A stretch of DNA of 64,000 bases from Sulfobacillus harzensis. Lineage in GTDB: Bacteria; Bacillota; Sulfobacillia; Sulfobacillales; Sulfobacillaceae. Position numbers and translations under genes: made by a program. Positions within the stretch are counted from its first letter, which is position 1, and each line of letters opens with the position of its first letter. Location of the stretch: the NCBI RefSeq assembly GCF_012933365.1, contig NZ_JABBVZ010000006.1, forward strand, positions 1 to 64,000, read 5' to 3'. The notes under the pieces are model-generated. The model was not told the origin of the DNA. It saw only the letters and a program-made list of their open reading frames with translations, and ran no database searches. Shown here piece after piece: positions 25,805-33,798 of the stretch.

Positions 25805-26533
25805 TTAGGCGGGGCGGTACAGGAAACCCTGTCCAAGCGGAACCCCTAATAGGCGAAAGACTTCCGCATCCTCGTCGGTCTCAATTCCCTCCGCGACAAC
25901 CATGGCGCCAATCTGCCCGGCAAAGCGCACCAGCGTCTCCACCAACAGCTGGCGTACCGGGCGCGCTCGGGTAAGGCGCACGAACTCCAAATCCAACTTG
26001 AAGAATTCCGGCACCAAATCGGCTAACAGTGACAAATTGCTGTACCCAGTGCCAACATCGTCCACGGCGAAGCGGAATCCCTGGACGCGGAGATTGGCGA
26101 CCGCCGTATAAAACCGTGCTGGATCGGCAATCTGCTTTTCCGTAACCTCTAACACGACGCGACCGGGCGCAATACCGCTCGATTCCGTCCAGGCGCTGAG
26201 CATGTTGGCGTCGACGCCACCCATTTCAAGCGTTTCTGGCAACAGATTAATAAACAGCAAAGCATCTTCCCGGCTTTTCATCGGGAAGTTTTCAATGGCG
26301 CGTCGACAGCAAATCGCATCCAACTGGGGACTAACCTGCACTTGCTCGGCGATTTCAAACAGCGTCATAGGACTAGCAAGATACGGCACGGGGCCACGGC
26401 TTAAGGCCTCATACCCCACCGCACACCGGCCGGAAAAAGGCATCACCGGCTGGTAGATGGTCTGCACCGATCCCGTCTCTAGCAAGCGATAGAATTCGCG
26501 CATCGTGCGCCGTCCAATGGTTGGCTTAACCAT
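25805..26533 (-). CDS. EAL-domain protein (c-di-GMP phosphodiesterase)
   Basis: 242-residue stand-alone EAL domain that would hydrolyse c-di-GMP. Key motifs are present: YEALSRG (the EAL motif with the metal Glu), FINLLPETLE (Asn), VLEVTEKQI (Glu), FAVDDVGTGYSNL (Asp-Asp), FFKLDLEFV (Lys) and VAEGIETDEDAEVFRLLG. The catalytic set therefore looks complete. There is no sensor domain, GGDEF or membrane segment. ATG 26533 has AAGGAGG six bases upstream. That ribosome binding site directly abuts a long inverted repeat, so regulation by RNA structure is likely. Its upstream neighbour is a thiolase, 96 bases away. Confidence 0.92.
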   Translation of the reverse strand: MVKPTIGRRTMREFYRLLETGSVQTIYQPVMPFSGRCAVGYEALSRGPVPYLASPMTLFEIAEQVQVSPQLDAICCRRAIENFPMKSREDALLFINLLPETLEMGGVDANMLSAWTESSGIAPGRVVLEVTEKQIADPARFYTAVANLRVQGFRFAVDDVGTGYSNLSLLADLVPEFFKLDLEFVRLTRARPVRQLLVETLVRFAGQIGAMVVAEGIETDEDAEVFRLLGVPLGQGFLYRPA

Positions 26534-26546
26534 GGAGAACCTCCTT

Positions 26547-26620
26547 GTTTCGAGCTCGATTCGACATTTTCCAATCGAATTCCTGTGCACCCAGCAAATT
26601 TTCTTGCACGAGCTCGAAAC
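26547..26620 (-). ncRNA. Three-way-junction leader RNA upstream of the EAL gene
   Basis: GTTTCGAGCTCG (26547-26558) is perfectly complementary to CGAGCTCGAAAC (26609-26620), giving a 12-bp closing stem. Inside are a 6-bp hairpin, ATTCGA/TCGAAT (26559-26564 with 26575-26580), and a weaker hairpin, TGCA/TGCA (26586-26589 with 26605-26608). On the transcript the 3' strand of the closing stem is followed at once by AAGGAGG and the start codon. There is no U-tract, so it is not an intrinsic terminator. It does not match any riboswitch consensus I know, including the c-di-GMP classes. Structure is seen; function is inferred. Confidence 0.55.
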
Positions 26621-26629
26621 CCCGCTGCG

Positions 26630-27823
26630 TTATACGGTCTCAATGACCATGGCTATGCCCTGACCGCCTCCGATGCAGAGTGACGCCAATCCATAGTGAA
26701 CGTGATCGCGTCGCAGTTGATGCGCTAGGCTCAACAAAAGGCGCGCTCCCGAGGCCCCAACCGGATGGCCGAGCGCAATTGCCCCGCCTTGTACATTGGT
26801 CCGCTCGCGATCCAGCTGCAAGGCCTGCTCCACGGCAAGATACTGCGCAGCAAATGCCTCATTAATTTCAATCCGACCGACTTCCCCCAGCTCCAATCCG
26901 GCCCGTTCCAGAGCCTTCTGGGAGGCGGGCACCGGGCCAATTCCCATCACCGTGGGGTCGACACCGGCCACCGCATAGCTGACGATGCGGGCCCACGGAT
27001 GAAGACCATGGGCGCGCACAAAATCGCCGGTCGCGATGACCAGCATGGCCGCTCCATCGTTGATGCCGGAGGCATTGCCGGCAGTCACTGTGCCGCCTTC
27101 CTGAAAAGCCGGTCGAAGCCGTGCCAAACCTTCCACGGTCGTGTCGGGGCGAATGTGTTCGTCCTGATCCACCACCTGCTCGCGCCCTTTCACCGTCAGC
27201 TTTACCGGGACAATCTCATCTTGGAAGCGTCCGCTTTGGCGTGCCTCCGCCGCCCGGCGATGCGAGAGCGCGGCAAACGCATCCTGCGCGTCCCGCGAAA
27301 TCTCATATTGGCGCGCTAAATTCTCCGCCGTGAGCCCCATGCCTAATCCGCAACCCAAGTCGGTCAAGGTAGAGGTCAGGGTGTCGTCCAGTTGCGGAGG
27401 GCCATTTTTAATTCCCCAGCGACTGTTCCGGAGCGCATAGGGAGCCTGGCTCATATTTTCTGTACCGCCAACCAAAGCAGCCTCACCATCCCCCAAAATC
27501 AGCGACTGAGCCGCTGACACCACCGCTTGGAGACCCGATCCACATAAACGATTGACGGTAAGACTATCTGCCTCTATCGGCACCCCAGCATTCAATGCCA
27601 CGTGGCGTGCCAAATACGCGAAATCAGGCGATGACGGCAAGACGCCGCCCACGACCGTCATATCAATCGCATCCGCCGGCACCCCAGCCAGACGCAAGGC
27701 CCCTTCGGCTGCCACGGTGCCAAGTTTGACAGCGTCGATATCCTTCAAGCTCCCGCCATACGTGCCAAAGGGGGTCCGAGCTCCCCCAAGAATATAAATC
27801 TCCGTTGCGCGAGATGTGAGCAT
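26630..27823 (-). CDS. Acetyl-CoA C-acyltransferase (thiolase)
   Basis: 397-residue thiolase, either degradative or acetoacetyl-CoA-forming. Cys94 in NRLCGSG is the acylated residue. GGAIALGHPVGASG gives the His, and SLCIGGGQG the second Cys. NGIND-type loop NASGINDGAAML and FAAQYLAVEQAL (the NEAFA motif) are intact. ATG 27823 follows AAAGGATGG; the frame runs on to 27865 without a better start. It is divergent from the flavin reductase. No beta-oxidation partners are adjacent, so the pathway is open. Confidence 0.93.
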   Translation of the reverse strand: MLTSRATEIYILGGARTPFGTYGGSLKDIDAVKLGTVAAEGALRLAGVPADAIDMTVVGGVLPSSPDFAYLARHVALNAGVPIEADSLTVNRLCGSGLQAVVSAAQSLILGDGEAALVGGTENMSQAPYALRNSRWGIKNGPPQLDDTLTSTLTDLGCGLGMGLTAENLARQYEISRDAQDAFAALSHRRAAEARQSGRFQDEIVPVKLTVKGREQVVDQDEHIRPDTTVEGLARLRPAFQEGGTVTAGNASGINDGAAMLVIATGDFVRAHGLHPWARIVSYAVAGVDPTVMGIGPVPASQKALERAGLELGEVGRIEINEAFAAQYLAVEQALQLDRERTNVQGGAIALGHPVGASGARLLLSLAHQLRRDHVHYGLASLCIGGGQGIAMVIETV

Positions 27824-27918
27824 GGTTTTCCATCCTTTCATTTCCACGCGGCCGTCATGACCCACGCCGACCGCTTCTTAACGATATGATATGATGTCAC
27901 GAGAAACGAGGGACAAGG

Positions 27919-28416
27919 TTGGACGCCAAAATTTTTCGTGATACGCTGGCCCAATTCGCTACCGGCATTACCATTGTGATTAGCCAAAATATCGACCGCC
28001 ACCTTCATGGCATGACCGTCAACTCTTTCACATCGGTATCGCTTCATCCGCCCTTGGTGCTGTTTTGTGCGGACAACCGCTCCGACACCTTCCGGGCCAT
28101 TGAGGACTCCGGACACTTCACCGTCAGCATTCTCTCCGAAGAGCAGGAGGCCCTGAGCCAACGGTTCGCTTTACGCGGCCCACAAGAAGCTTTGTTCCAA
28201 AGCTTGACATTGGGCGAGAGCGTCTCCGGAATCCCCTATCTGGCGGATAGTCTCGCCTTCCTGGACTGCACGGTAGATCGGATTGTACCGGCCGGCGACC
28301 ATCATCTGGTGCTAGGTCGGGTCGACGCGCTGAATCGGTTGGTTCCCGGACGGCCCCTGGTTTACTATCAAAGCCAATATCAACGCCTCGACGCTATCCC
28401 CGAGCCACAGGATTAG
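27919..28416 (+). CDS. Flavin reductase-like (FMN-binding split barrel) protein
   Basis: 165 residues of the HpaC/ActVB-type flavin reductase domain. DTLAQFATGITIVISQ, GMTVNSFTSVSLHPPLVLFC (FMN phosphate contact) and FTVSILSEEQEALSQRFA are family blocks, with DHHLVLGRVDAL near the end. It probably reduces free FMN or FAD with NAD(P)H for a partner monooxygenase, not identified. The TTG start at 27919 has GAGGGA upstream. It overlaps the convergent small gene by 23 bases. Confidence 0.88.
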   Translation: MDAKIFRDTLAQFATGITIVISQNIDRHLHGMTVNSFTSVSLHPPLVLFCADNRSDTFRAIEDSGHFTVSILSEEQEALSQRFALRGPQEALFQSLTLGESVSGIPYLADSLAFLDCTVDRIVPAGDHHLVLGRVDALNRLVPGRPLVYYQSQYQRLDAIPEPQD

Positions 28417-28678
28417 GGGGCAACCCCTCGACGTCCCCATCATCGACGCTGAAGCCCCCTAAAAGCTTTTTCTCGCCGTGCCGGGCGATATGACGCCAAA
28501 CGGCCGCGTGAACAATCGGCTTTAATTTTTGGGGACGGTACACGGTGTAGCCCAAACTCCGCAAAAGCGCTTTAGAGAAGCGGATGGGGCAATGCAAAAA
28601 GTCGACGGTGGTGTTGACCAGCACCACCTCGGGATCCGATCGGTCCACGCTTATAATCACGATGTCCTTGTCGGTCAT
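28394..28678 (-). CDS. Small hypothetical protein
   Basis: 94 residues, family not recognised. The N-terminal DIVIISVDRSDPEVVLVNTTVDFLHCPIRFSKALLRSLG is followed by a basic middle and GGFSVDDGDVEGLPPNPV at the end. ATG 28678 has GAGGAGG six bases upstream, good evidence that it is translated. It is 22 bases upstream of gmk's likely transcription unit only in orientation (it lies after gmk on the same strand). Its 3' end overlaps the convergent flavin reductase. Confidence 0.65.
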   Translation of the reverse strand: MTDKDIVIISVDRSDPEVVLVNTTVDFLHCPIRFSKALLRSLGYTVYRPQKLKPIVHAAVWRHIARHGEKKLLGGFSVDDGDVEGLPPNPVARG

Positions 28679-28700
28679 CGGCTACCTCCTCAGTTCCCGC

Positions 28701-29300
28701 CTAGGGATGCGCTTTCAGATCACTCAGCATGGCGGTCAAATCCAGTTGTCCGAGACGACGATGCCGTTCCGCCTGAATGATGGTTTCAATTCGGTCCACG
28801 CAATCGTTGAGGTCGTCATTTTTTACAATGTAATCATAGGATTGGGCATGACGCACCTGCTCGATGGCATTGTCAAGCCGCGCCGACAGGTTGTCCACTT
28901 CTGAACGCTTTAAAATCCGCCGCTTCAGTTCCTCAAGACTTGGGGGCAAGAGAAAGATAGCGACTACGCGGCGGTGACGCGCCGTGTACTTGAGCCGACC
29001 CTTGTAATCCAATTCGATGATGCCGTCGTGATCGGGGACAAACAGCTCTTTGGGCGAGCCATAATAGTGGTCGTGGTACACTTGCTCGTATTCAAACAGT
29101 TCGTCGCGCTCAATGAGGCCATGAAAGGCCTCCACAGACACAAAGCGATAGTCGAATCCGTCCACTTCTCCCTCACGGGGCGCACGTGTCGTGTAGGTGA
29201 CGACTTTCTTCAGATGGGGATCACGCTCCAGAAGACGGCGCATCACCGAGCCTTTGCCGGCCCCCGACGGTCCGGTAAACACAAACAGAATTGGTTCCAC
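28701..29300 (-). CDS. gmk: Guanylate kinase
   Basis: Phosphorylates GMP to GDP. About 199 residues. P-loop GPSGAGKGSVMRRL (starting about residue 10); GMP-binding YTTRAPREGEVDGFDYRFVS and FEYEQVYHDHYYGSPKELF; lid FLLPPSLEELKRRILKRSE; C-terminal VKNDDLNDCVDRIETII. GTG 29300 is favoured because AAGGGGGA lies just upstream, but ATG 29324, overlapping the upstream stop as ATGA, is also possible. It is downstream of the nitronate monooxygenase gene in one operon. The usual rpoZ and dnaA-region neighbours are absent. Confidence 0.93.
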   Translation of the reverse strand: MEPILFVFTGPSGAGKGSVMRRLLERDPHLKKVVTYTTRAPREGEVDGFDYRFVSVEAFHGLIERDELFEYEQVYHDHYYGSPKELFVPDHDGIIELDYKGRLKYTARHRRVVAIFLLPPSLEELKRRILKRSEVDNLSARLDNAIEQVRHAQSYDYIVKNDDLNDCVDRIETIIQAERHRRLGQLDLTAMLSDLKAHP

Positions 29301-29320
29301 AACGTCCCCCTTATTTGCTG

Positions 29321-30277
29321 TCATGGTCTGAACACTCGCTGTCCTTGCTGCCATGCGTCCAAAGCCTCCTGCTCCATGCGATCCATAAGTTCTGCTACCG
29401 GCACCACGTCTTGAATCAACCCGGTCACTTGTCCCGCCCAGACAAATCCGTCGTCCATTTCACCCAAGACGGCACTCCGGTAATTACGTTCTCCGGAAAT
29501 CAACGGCAATAACTCCTCGACGGGAGACCCGTGCTGTTCACTTTCAACAATGCGGTCAACGTGGGGTGACGGAAGGGTACGGCCCGGGCGTCCCAGGGAT
29601 CGTTCAATGATGGTGGTTTGATGAATGTCGTGGGCTAAAAGGGCCTGTTTGTAGTTTGGGTGGGCGATGCACTCTTCGGTGGCGACGAACCGCGTGCCCA
29701 TCTCGATGCCTTCCGCACCTAAAGCCAGGGCGGCGGCCAACTGCCGCCCGTCCCCGATGCCGCCCGAGGCCACCACCGGAATGTCCACGGCTTCAACCAG
29801 TCGCCGGGTGAGAACCATGGTGCCGACATCATCACGTCCCAGATGCCCGCCGCCTTCCACGCCCACACCAATCACCACCGAGGCACCCAATGCGGCAGCC
29901 TTTTTGGCCGCCCGAACTCCTGCCACCAACACCATGAGTTTGGCTCCCGAAGCCAAAATGCGATCGACGTACGGGGCCGGGTTCCCACCCGTCAAGGAGA
30001 CCACCGGCACTCCCATCTCCAGAGCCGCGGCCAGCAAGTCGTCGATCGGCCGATGGCCGATGGCGAAGTTGATTCCAAACGGGTGCGAGGTTAGTTGACG
30101 CACCCGCCGAATCTCGTCCCGCATCTCGTCCGGGCCCTCTAAGGTGGTGGCGGTCACCTGCCCCAACCCCCCCGCATTAGAGACCGCCGCAGCCAACTCT
30201 GCCCGGGCTAAATAGGCAAGTCCACCTTGGATGATGGGGCGACGCAAGCCCAAGAGGTCGGTCAGCCGGGTGCGCAT
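29321..30277 (-). CDS. Nitronate monooxygenase / NAD(P)H-dependent flavin oxidoreductase family
   Basis: 318-residue TIM-barrel FMN protein (2-nitropropane dioxygenase / FabK-like). RRPIIQGGLAYLARAELAAAVS at the N-terminus, GINFAIGHRPIDDLL, GHLGRDDVGTMVLTRRLV, VVASGGIGDGRQLAAALALGAEGIEMGTRF (phosphate-binding loop) and the C-terminal GERNYRSAVLGEMDDGFVWAGQVTGLI match the family. The exact reaction (nitronate oxidation or an enoyl-ACP reductase role) cannot be told. ATG 30277 overlaps the HIT stop as TGATG. Confidence 0.88.
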   Translation of the reverse strand: MRTRLTDLLGLRRPIIQGGLAYLARAELAAAVSNAGGLGQVTATTLEGPDEMRDEIRRVRQLTSHPFGINFAIGHRPIDDLLAAALEMGVPVVSLTGGNPAPYVDRILASGAKLMVLVAGVRAAKKAAALGASVVIGVGVEGGGHLGRDDVGTMVLTRRLVEAVDIPVVASGGIGDGRQLAAALALGAEGIEMGTRFVATEECIAHPNYKQALLAHDIHQTTIIERSLGRPGRTLPSPHVDRIVESEQHGSPVEELLPLISGERNYRSAVLGEMDDGFVWAGQVTGLIQDVVPVAELMDRMEQEALDAWQQGQRVFRP

Positions 30278-30672
30278 CACCGGCCCAAAACCTCCCGAAT
30301 CTCGGCCGCCATGGCCGCCAACTCTTCAGGGGAGGCCGCAGCCTGGCGGGAAAAGTCGAGATCTCGCATGCTGTCGGCAGGAATGAGGTGCAGATGGGCG
30401 TGGGGCACGTCAAAACCCGCCACCGCAGCGCCCACGCGCTCCGCTCCGGTCACTTCCTGGATGGCCAGAGCAATGGGCTTGGCGAAACGCATAATATCCG
30501 CCAAAATCCCGTCATCTAATCGAAAAAACTGATCCACTTCCATTTTCGGAACCACCAAGGTATGTCCCGGCCGGATCGGACGGATATCCAAAAATGCGAG
30601 AAACGCCTCACTTTCGGCCACGCGGTGGCTGGGTATTTCCCCTCGAATGATGCGTGTAAAAATTGACGGCAA
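30277..30672 (-). CDS. HIT-family nucleotide-binding protein
   Basis: 131-residue histidine-triad hydrolase acting on adenosine-5'-phosphoramidates or related nucleotides. IIRGEIPSHRVAESEAFLAFLDI, PGHTLVVPK and the triad HAHLHLIP are clear. TTG 30672 has GGAGGGG seven bases upstream. It is the first gene of the operon HIT - nitronate monooxygenase - gmk, with overlapping stops and starts. Confidence 0.92.
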   Translation of the reverse strand: MPSIFTRIIRGEIPSHRVAESEAFLAFLDIRPIRPGHTLVVPKMEVDQFFRLDDGILADIMRFAKPIALAIQEVTGAERVGAAVAGFDVPHAHLHLIPADSMRDLDFSRQAAASPEELAAMAAEIREVLGR

Positions 30673-30695
30673 TGCACACCCCTCCGGGTCAGCTT

Positions 30696-30779
30696 ATCCC
30701 TTTTTCTTAGTATACCGCCGCCCATGGCCAAGAAAAAGGATTTCGCGGTTAGCCGAGGAATATGTCTAGAAAAAGGGAT
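30696..30779. promoter_or_regulatory. Repeated AGAAAAAGG(G)AT motif in the divergent HIT/lut promoter region
   Basis: Three copies: ATCCCTTTTTCT (30696-30707, inverted), AGAAAAAGGAT (30731-30741) and AGAAAAAGGGAT (30768-30779). The outer two are perfect 12-base inverted copies. They flank the probable promoters of the HIT operon and of the lut-like operon, so they could be operator sites. The regulator is unknown. Confidence 0.5.
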
Positions 30780-30793
30780 GGGAGGGATCCCGC

Positions 30794-32845
30794 ATGTATG
30801 ACCACAGTGAGCGCATTGCTCGGGCGCTCAGCCAGCAGTCCGTCCGCGAGGCCCGTCGTGCCGGCACCCAGGGTATTCGTCAGCGCGCCCCCGAAGTGTT
30901 AAAACGTTTCCCGAATCTGCAGGATCGCGTTCGAAAGACGAAGGAGAATGCACTCCTTCACCTGTCCGATTTGTTAAAGGAAACGGAAAATCATCTGTTG
31001 GCCCGCGGGTTTCACGTGTTTCGCGCCAAGAACGGCGAGGAGGCTGCACGCTATATTCTCGAGCGCATTCCCGAGAACAGCCTCGTGATCAAGTCTAAGT
31101 CCAATCTAGCCAAAGAGATTCATTTGCCGGACGCGCTTGCCCAAGCCGGACACCGGATCGTGGAAACCGACCTGGGCGATCACATTAACCAGTTGCTGGG
31201 GCGACGCTCAGGCCATGTGCTGATGCCCGCGCTGGGCGTTGACATCCCCACCATCCAGTCGACTTTTCAATCCCGATATCAAGAACCGGACTTGGGATCG
31301 GAGCCGGAGGAACTGGTCGGCGCGGCCCGCCGCCACCTGCGCTCCATCTTGGAGACGGCCAATGTCTCCATCAGCGGCGCCAATGCCGTTACCGCCGAGG
31401 GTGAAGTGGTACTGATGGAAAACGAGGGCAATATCCGGGCTGTGACCAGCCTGCCGGCCCAACATTTTGTGGTGGCCGGCATCAACAAAATTGTGCCATC
31501 CTTGGAAGACGGCCTGGCTGTCGTCCAGGCGGCCTCGGTGTTCGGGGTGGGCCAAGACTTCGGCAACTACTGCACCGTGTTGGCCGGTCCCGGGCGCGAT
31601 TTCGGCCCCGAAGTTCACGTGCTTTTAGTCGATGGCGGTCGTTCAGACGCCATTCAGCAAGAACCCGAACCCTTCTATTGCATTAATTGTGGTTCGTGCC
31701 TGAATGTCTGCCCCGTGTTCGCTGAATTGGGCGAAGCCTACGGCGGAGAGCGCATTGGCGGCATTGGCATCATGCAGACATTTCTCCTCGACGGGGCGGA
31801 ACGTGCAACCCAAGATGGGCTGGATCTATGCCTGGGGTGTCAACGCTGTATTCCCGCCTGCCCCGTGCGCATCGACACCCCCACAATCACCAACCGCATG
31901 AAAGCTGCACGGCCCGTCCAACCCAACGCCAAATTGCGCCGGCGTTTCCTGCAGTTAGTTCTATCCCAGGGCGAACTACGCTGGTCCCGCCACTTATTCC
32001 AGGCCAGCGCCGCGTTAGGCATAAGCCGCCGGTGGCATCGTCGCGGGAAGATGGCTCGGGACTTCGCCCCGGTACCGGATGCTGCCCCTCCTATTCGCCC
32101 CGGCAGCGTCTTCCCCGCCCGCGGGGAAGAGCGCGGATCGGTTTGGCTTTTCCCGGGCTGTGTTATGGACGCATGGTACGCCGGCATTCATTGGGATACC
32201 ATTCGCGTATTGACCGAAAACGGATTTCACGTACGGGTGCCTGAATCCAAAGCGTGTTGCGGAGCGCTGCACGAACATGCAGGGATGCCCGATCCCGTCC
32301 CAACGCTTTTGGACCAAAATACAACGGCTTTTCCCGGCACGGATCCCATCATTCTCAACGCAGCCGGCTGCGGTGCTTTTTTGAAGCAGCACCCCAATCC
32401 GCTCACGCCGCGCATTCGCGACCTGAGCGAATTTCTTCTTGAGGTCGGCATAAGACCACCCGTGCGCCCTTCGCGGCCGAAAAAGGTATCGGTTCACCTG
32501 CCATGCCATCTGGCCTATGCGCAGGGCATTGATACGGCCCCCCAGAGACTCCTGGAGATAGCAGGCTATCAAGTGTTGGATGCGTTCGAGCGCGAAGCCT
32601 GCTGCGGATCAGCCGGAACCTACAATCTTGAATATCCCGACATCGCCTGGCGGCTTGCACGCGAAAAAGCTGAGGATCTGGACCGCCCGGCGCCTGATGT
32701 CATTTGTACCGCCAATCCCGGATGCCTAATGCAAATACGGGCCGGCGTGGAAGCGCTCGATCGCCGTACCCCGGTTGAACATCTGGCCACACTGTTGGCG
32801 ACAGCATATCGGGAGGAGGGGAGCCATGACGGAGCATCTTATTGA
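30794..32845 (+). CDS. LUD-domain / iron-sulfur / CCG-domain fusion (LutB-LutA or GlcF-like)
   Basis: 683 residues combining what are usually separate lactate or glycolate oxidation subunits. The N-terminal LUD domain (about 1-285) is followed by two [4Fe-4S] sites, CINCGSCLNVCPVF (about 296) and CLGCQRCIPACPV (about 346), and by two CCG domains, FPGCV...ACCGALH (about 453-490) and LPCHLAY...EACCGSAG (about 568-604). LutB normally ends after the clusters and LutA carries the CCG pair. It likely oxidises L-lactate or a related 2-hydroxyacid at the membrane face. AGGGATGGGAGGGAT precedes the ATG. The next gene, a LutC homologue, starts inside its 3' end. Confidence 0.85.
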   Translation: MYDHSERIARALSQQSVREARRAGTQGIRQRAPEVLKRFPNLQDRVRKTKENALLHLSDLLKETENHLLARGFHVFRAKNGEEAARYILERIPENSLVIKSKSNLAKEIHLPDALAQAGHRIVETDLGDHINQLLGRRSGHVLMPALGVDIPTIQSTFQSRYQEPDLGSEPEELVGAARRHLRSILETANVSISGANAVTAEGEVVLMENEGNIRAVTSLPAQHFVVAGINKIVPSLEDGLAVVQAASVFGVGQDFGNYCTVLAGPGRDFGPEVHVLLVDGGRSDAIQQEPEPFYCINCGSCLNVCPVFAELGEAYGGERIGGIGIMQTFLLDGAERATQDGLDLCLGCQRCIPACPVRIDTPTITNRMKAARPVQPNAKLRRRFLQLVLSQGELRWSRHLFQASAALGISRRWHRRGKMARDFAPVPDAAPPIRPGSVFPARGEERGSVWLFPGCVMDAWYAGIHWDTIRVLTENGFHVRVPESKACCGALHEHAGMPDPVPTLLDQNTTAFPGTDPIILNAAGCGAFLKQHPNPLTPRIRDLSEFLLEVGIRPPVRPSRPKKVSVHLPCHLAYAQGIDTAPQRLLEIAGYQVLDAFEREACCGSAGTYNLEYPDIAWRLAREKAEDLDRPAPDVICTANPGCLMQIRAGVEALDRRTPVEHLATLLATAYREEGSHDGASY

Positions 32846-33371
32846 GCGGCTGAATCAAAAAGGCTTTCATGTGCGCCGAATCCAGTCGCCGATAGATTTT
32901 TTAAAAGCTTGGAACACCGTGGTTAGGGATGTGTCCGGCCCCATCGTGGTCCTGTCCGATCCCATCACCAACCTGTGGTTGGACCGGTATGACAATGTCA
33001 CCTGGGTCCCCGAGGATGCCGGGCGCGATGTGGTCTTTCGGGCAGCGCTGGGATTTACCGGGGTCAGCTTTGCACTGGCGGACACCGGAACCGTGATGCT
33101 GGCTGAAGACAGCGGCTACGCGCGGTTGGTATCCAATATGGTTCCCCGCCATATTGCGCTTATTCCCGAAAACCGGATCGCGGCCAACTGGCAGGAGGCG
33201 GTTTCGCGTTTGAGACAGGAATCCTCTCACCTGCCACGCATTTTGTCCTTCATCTCCGGCCCCAGCCAGACGGCCGATATTCAAGGGACCTTGATTCGTG
33301 GCATGCACGGCCCCATTCACGTGGAGGCATGGCTGGTACCGCCGGTTTCCGGCGCTTCAACACTCACATAG
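32826..33371 (+). CDS. lutC: LutC-like LUD-domain protein
   Basis: 181-residue LUD protein, third component of the lactate utilisation system. NLWLDRYDNVTWVPEDAGRD, FTGVSFALADTGTVMLAEDSGYARL and MVPRHIALIPENRI match LutC/YkgG; ISGPSQTADIQGTLIRGMHGP is the diagnostic C-terminal block. ATG 32826 has GGAGGAGGGGAG directly before it, and the gene overlaps the previous one by 20 bases, implying coupling. Confidence 0.9.
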   Translation: MTEHLIERLNQKGFHVRRIQSPIDFLKAWNTVVRDVSGPIVVLSDPITNLWLDRYDNVTWVPEDAGRDVVFRAALGFTGVSFALADTGTVMLAEDSGYARLVSNMVPRHIALIPENRIAANWQEAVSRLRQESSHLPRILSFISGPSQTADIQGTLIRGMHGPIHVEAWLVPPVSGASTLT

Positions 33372-33412
33372 AGGATCTTCCGGGGGGCATGCTAACCGCG
33401 GAGGTGGTCTCA

Positions 33413-33667
33413 TTGGCTCGAGCTACAGTGGCGATTGAGGGGCAGTTGTCCCCGTATAGCCGGCTACTCCAAGAAGCCGGCTATGACGTCATTCCCTTGA
33501 ACGACCAGGCGCTCCATCGCGCTCAGGCAATTGTCGTGCAAGGTACGGACAACAATTTCTTGGGGATGGAAGACCCCCTTTCCAAGGCACCCGTCATCAA
33601 TGCCGACGGGATGACCCCGAACCAGGTGTTGGATGCGGTTTCCCGTCGTGCGCTGGCTCGCGGTTAG
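33413..33667 (+). CDS. YkuS / UPF0180 family protein
   Basis: 84-residue Bacillota-specific small protein of unknown function. YSRLLQEAGYDVIPLN, VVQGTDNNFLGMEDPLSKAP and VINADGMTPNQVLDAV are the family signature. TTG 33413 has GGAGG eight bases upstream; the frame continues upstream into lutC without a good start. It lies 41 bases after lutC and is closed by a terminator, so it is likely the last gene of the lut operon. Confidence 0.85.
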   Translation: MARATVAIEGQLSPYSRLLQEAGYDVIPLNDQALHRAQAIVVQGTDNNFLGMEDPLSKAPVINADGMTPNQVLDAVSRRALARG

Positions 33668-33684
33668 GGATTCCTCCAAGGAGG

Positions 33685-33712
33685 CGACCCGCTTTCGGGT
33701 CGTCTTTCCTTT
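33685..33712 (+). terminator. Terminator of the lut-ykuS operon
   Basis: CGACCCG (33685-33691) pairs with CGGGTCG (33696-33702) around CTTT, followed by TCTTTCCTTTT. Confidence 0.88.
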
Positions 33713-33770
33713 TGTCCTTCCGGGGCAAGCCTTGGAAAGATTGACCGCTAAGCGATTCCCCCAAAAAGCC

Positions 33771-33776
33771 TATAAT
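33771..33776 (+). promoter_or_regulatory. Candidate -10 box of the membrane-protein gene
   Basis: A perfect TATAAT lies 22 bases before the ATG at 33799. A TTGACC at 33741 is 24 bases away, longer than the usual 17, so the -35 is uncertain. Confidence 0.45.
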
Positions 33777-33798
33777 TGGACCAAGGCAGAAAGGCGGG

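Noticed and set aside
26547-26620. Reading the inverted repeat as the thiolase terminator
   Set aside because: No U-run follows the stem; AAGGAGG and the EAL start follow instead.
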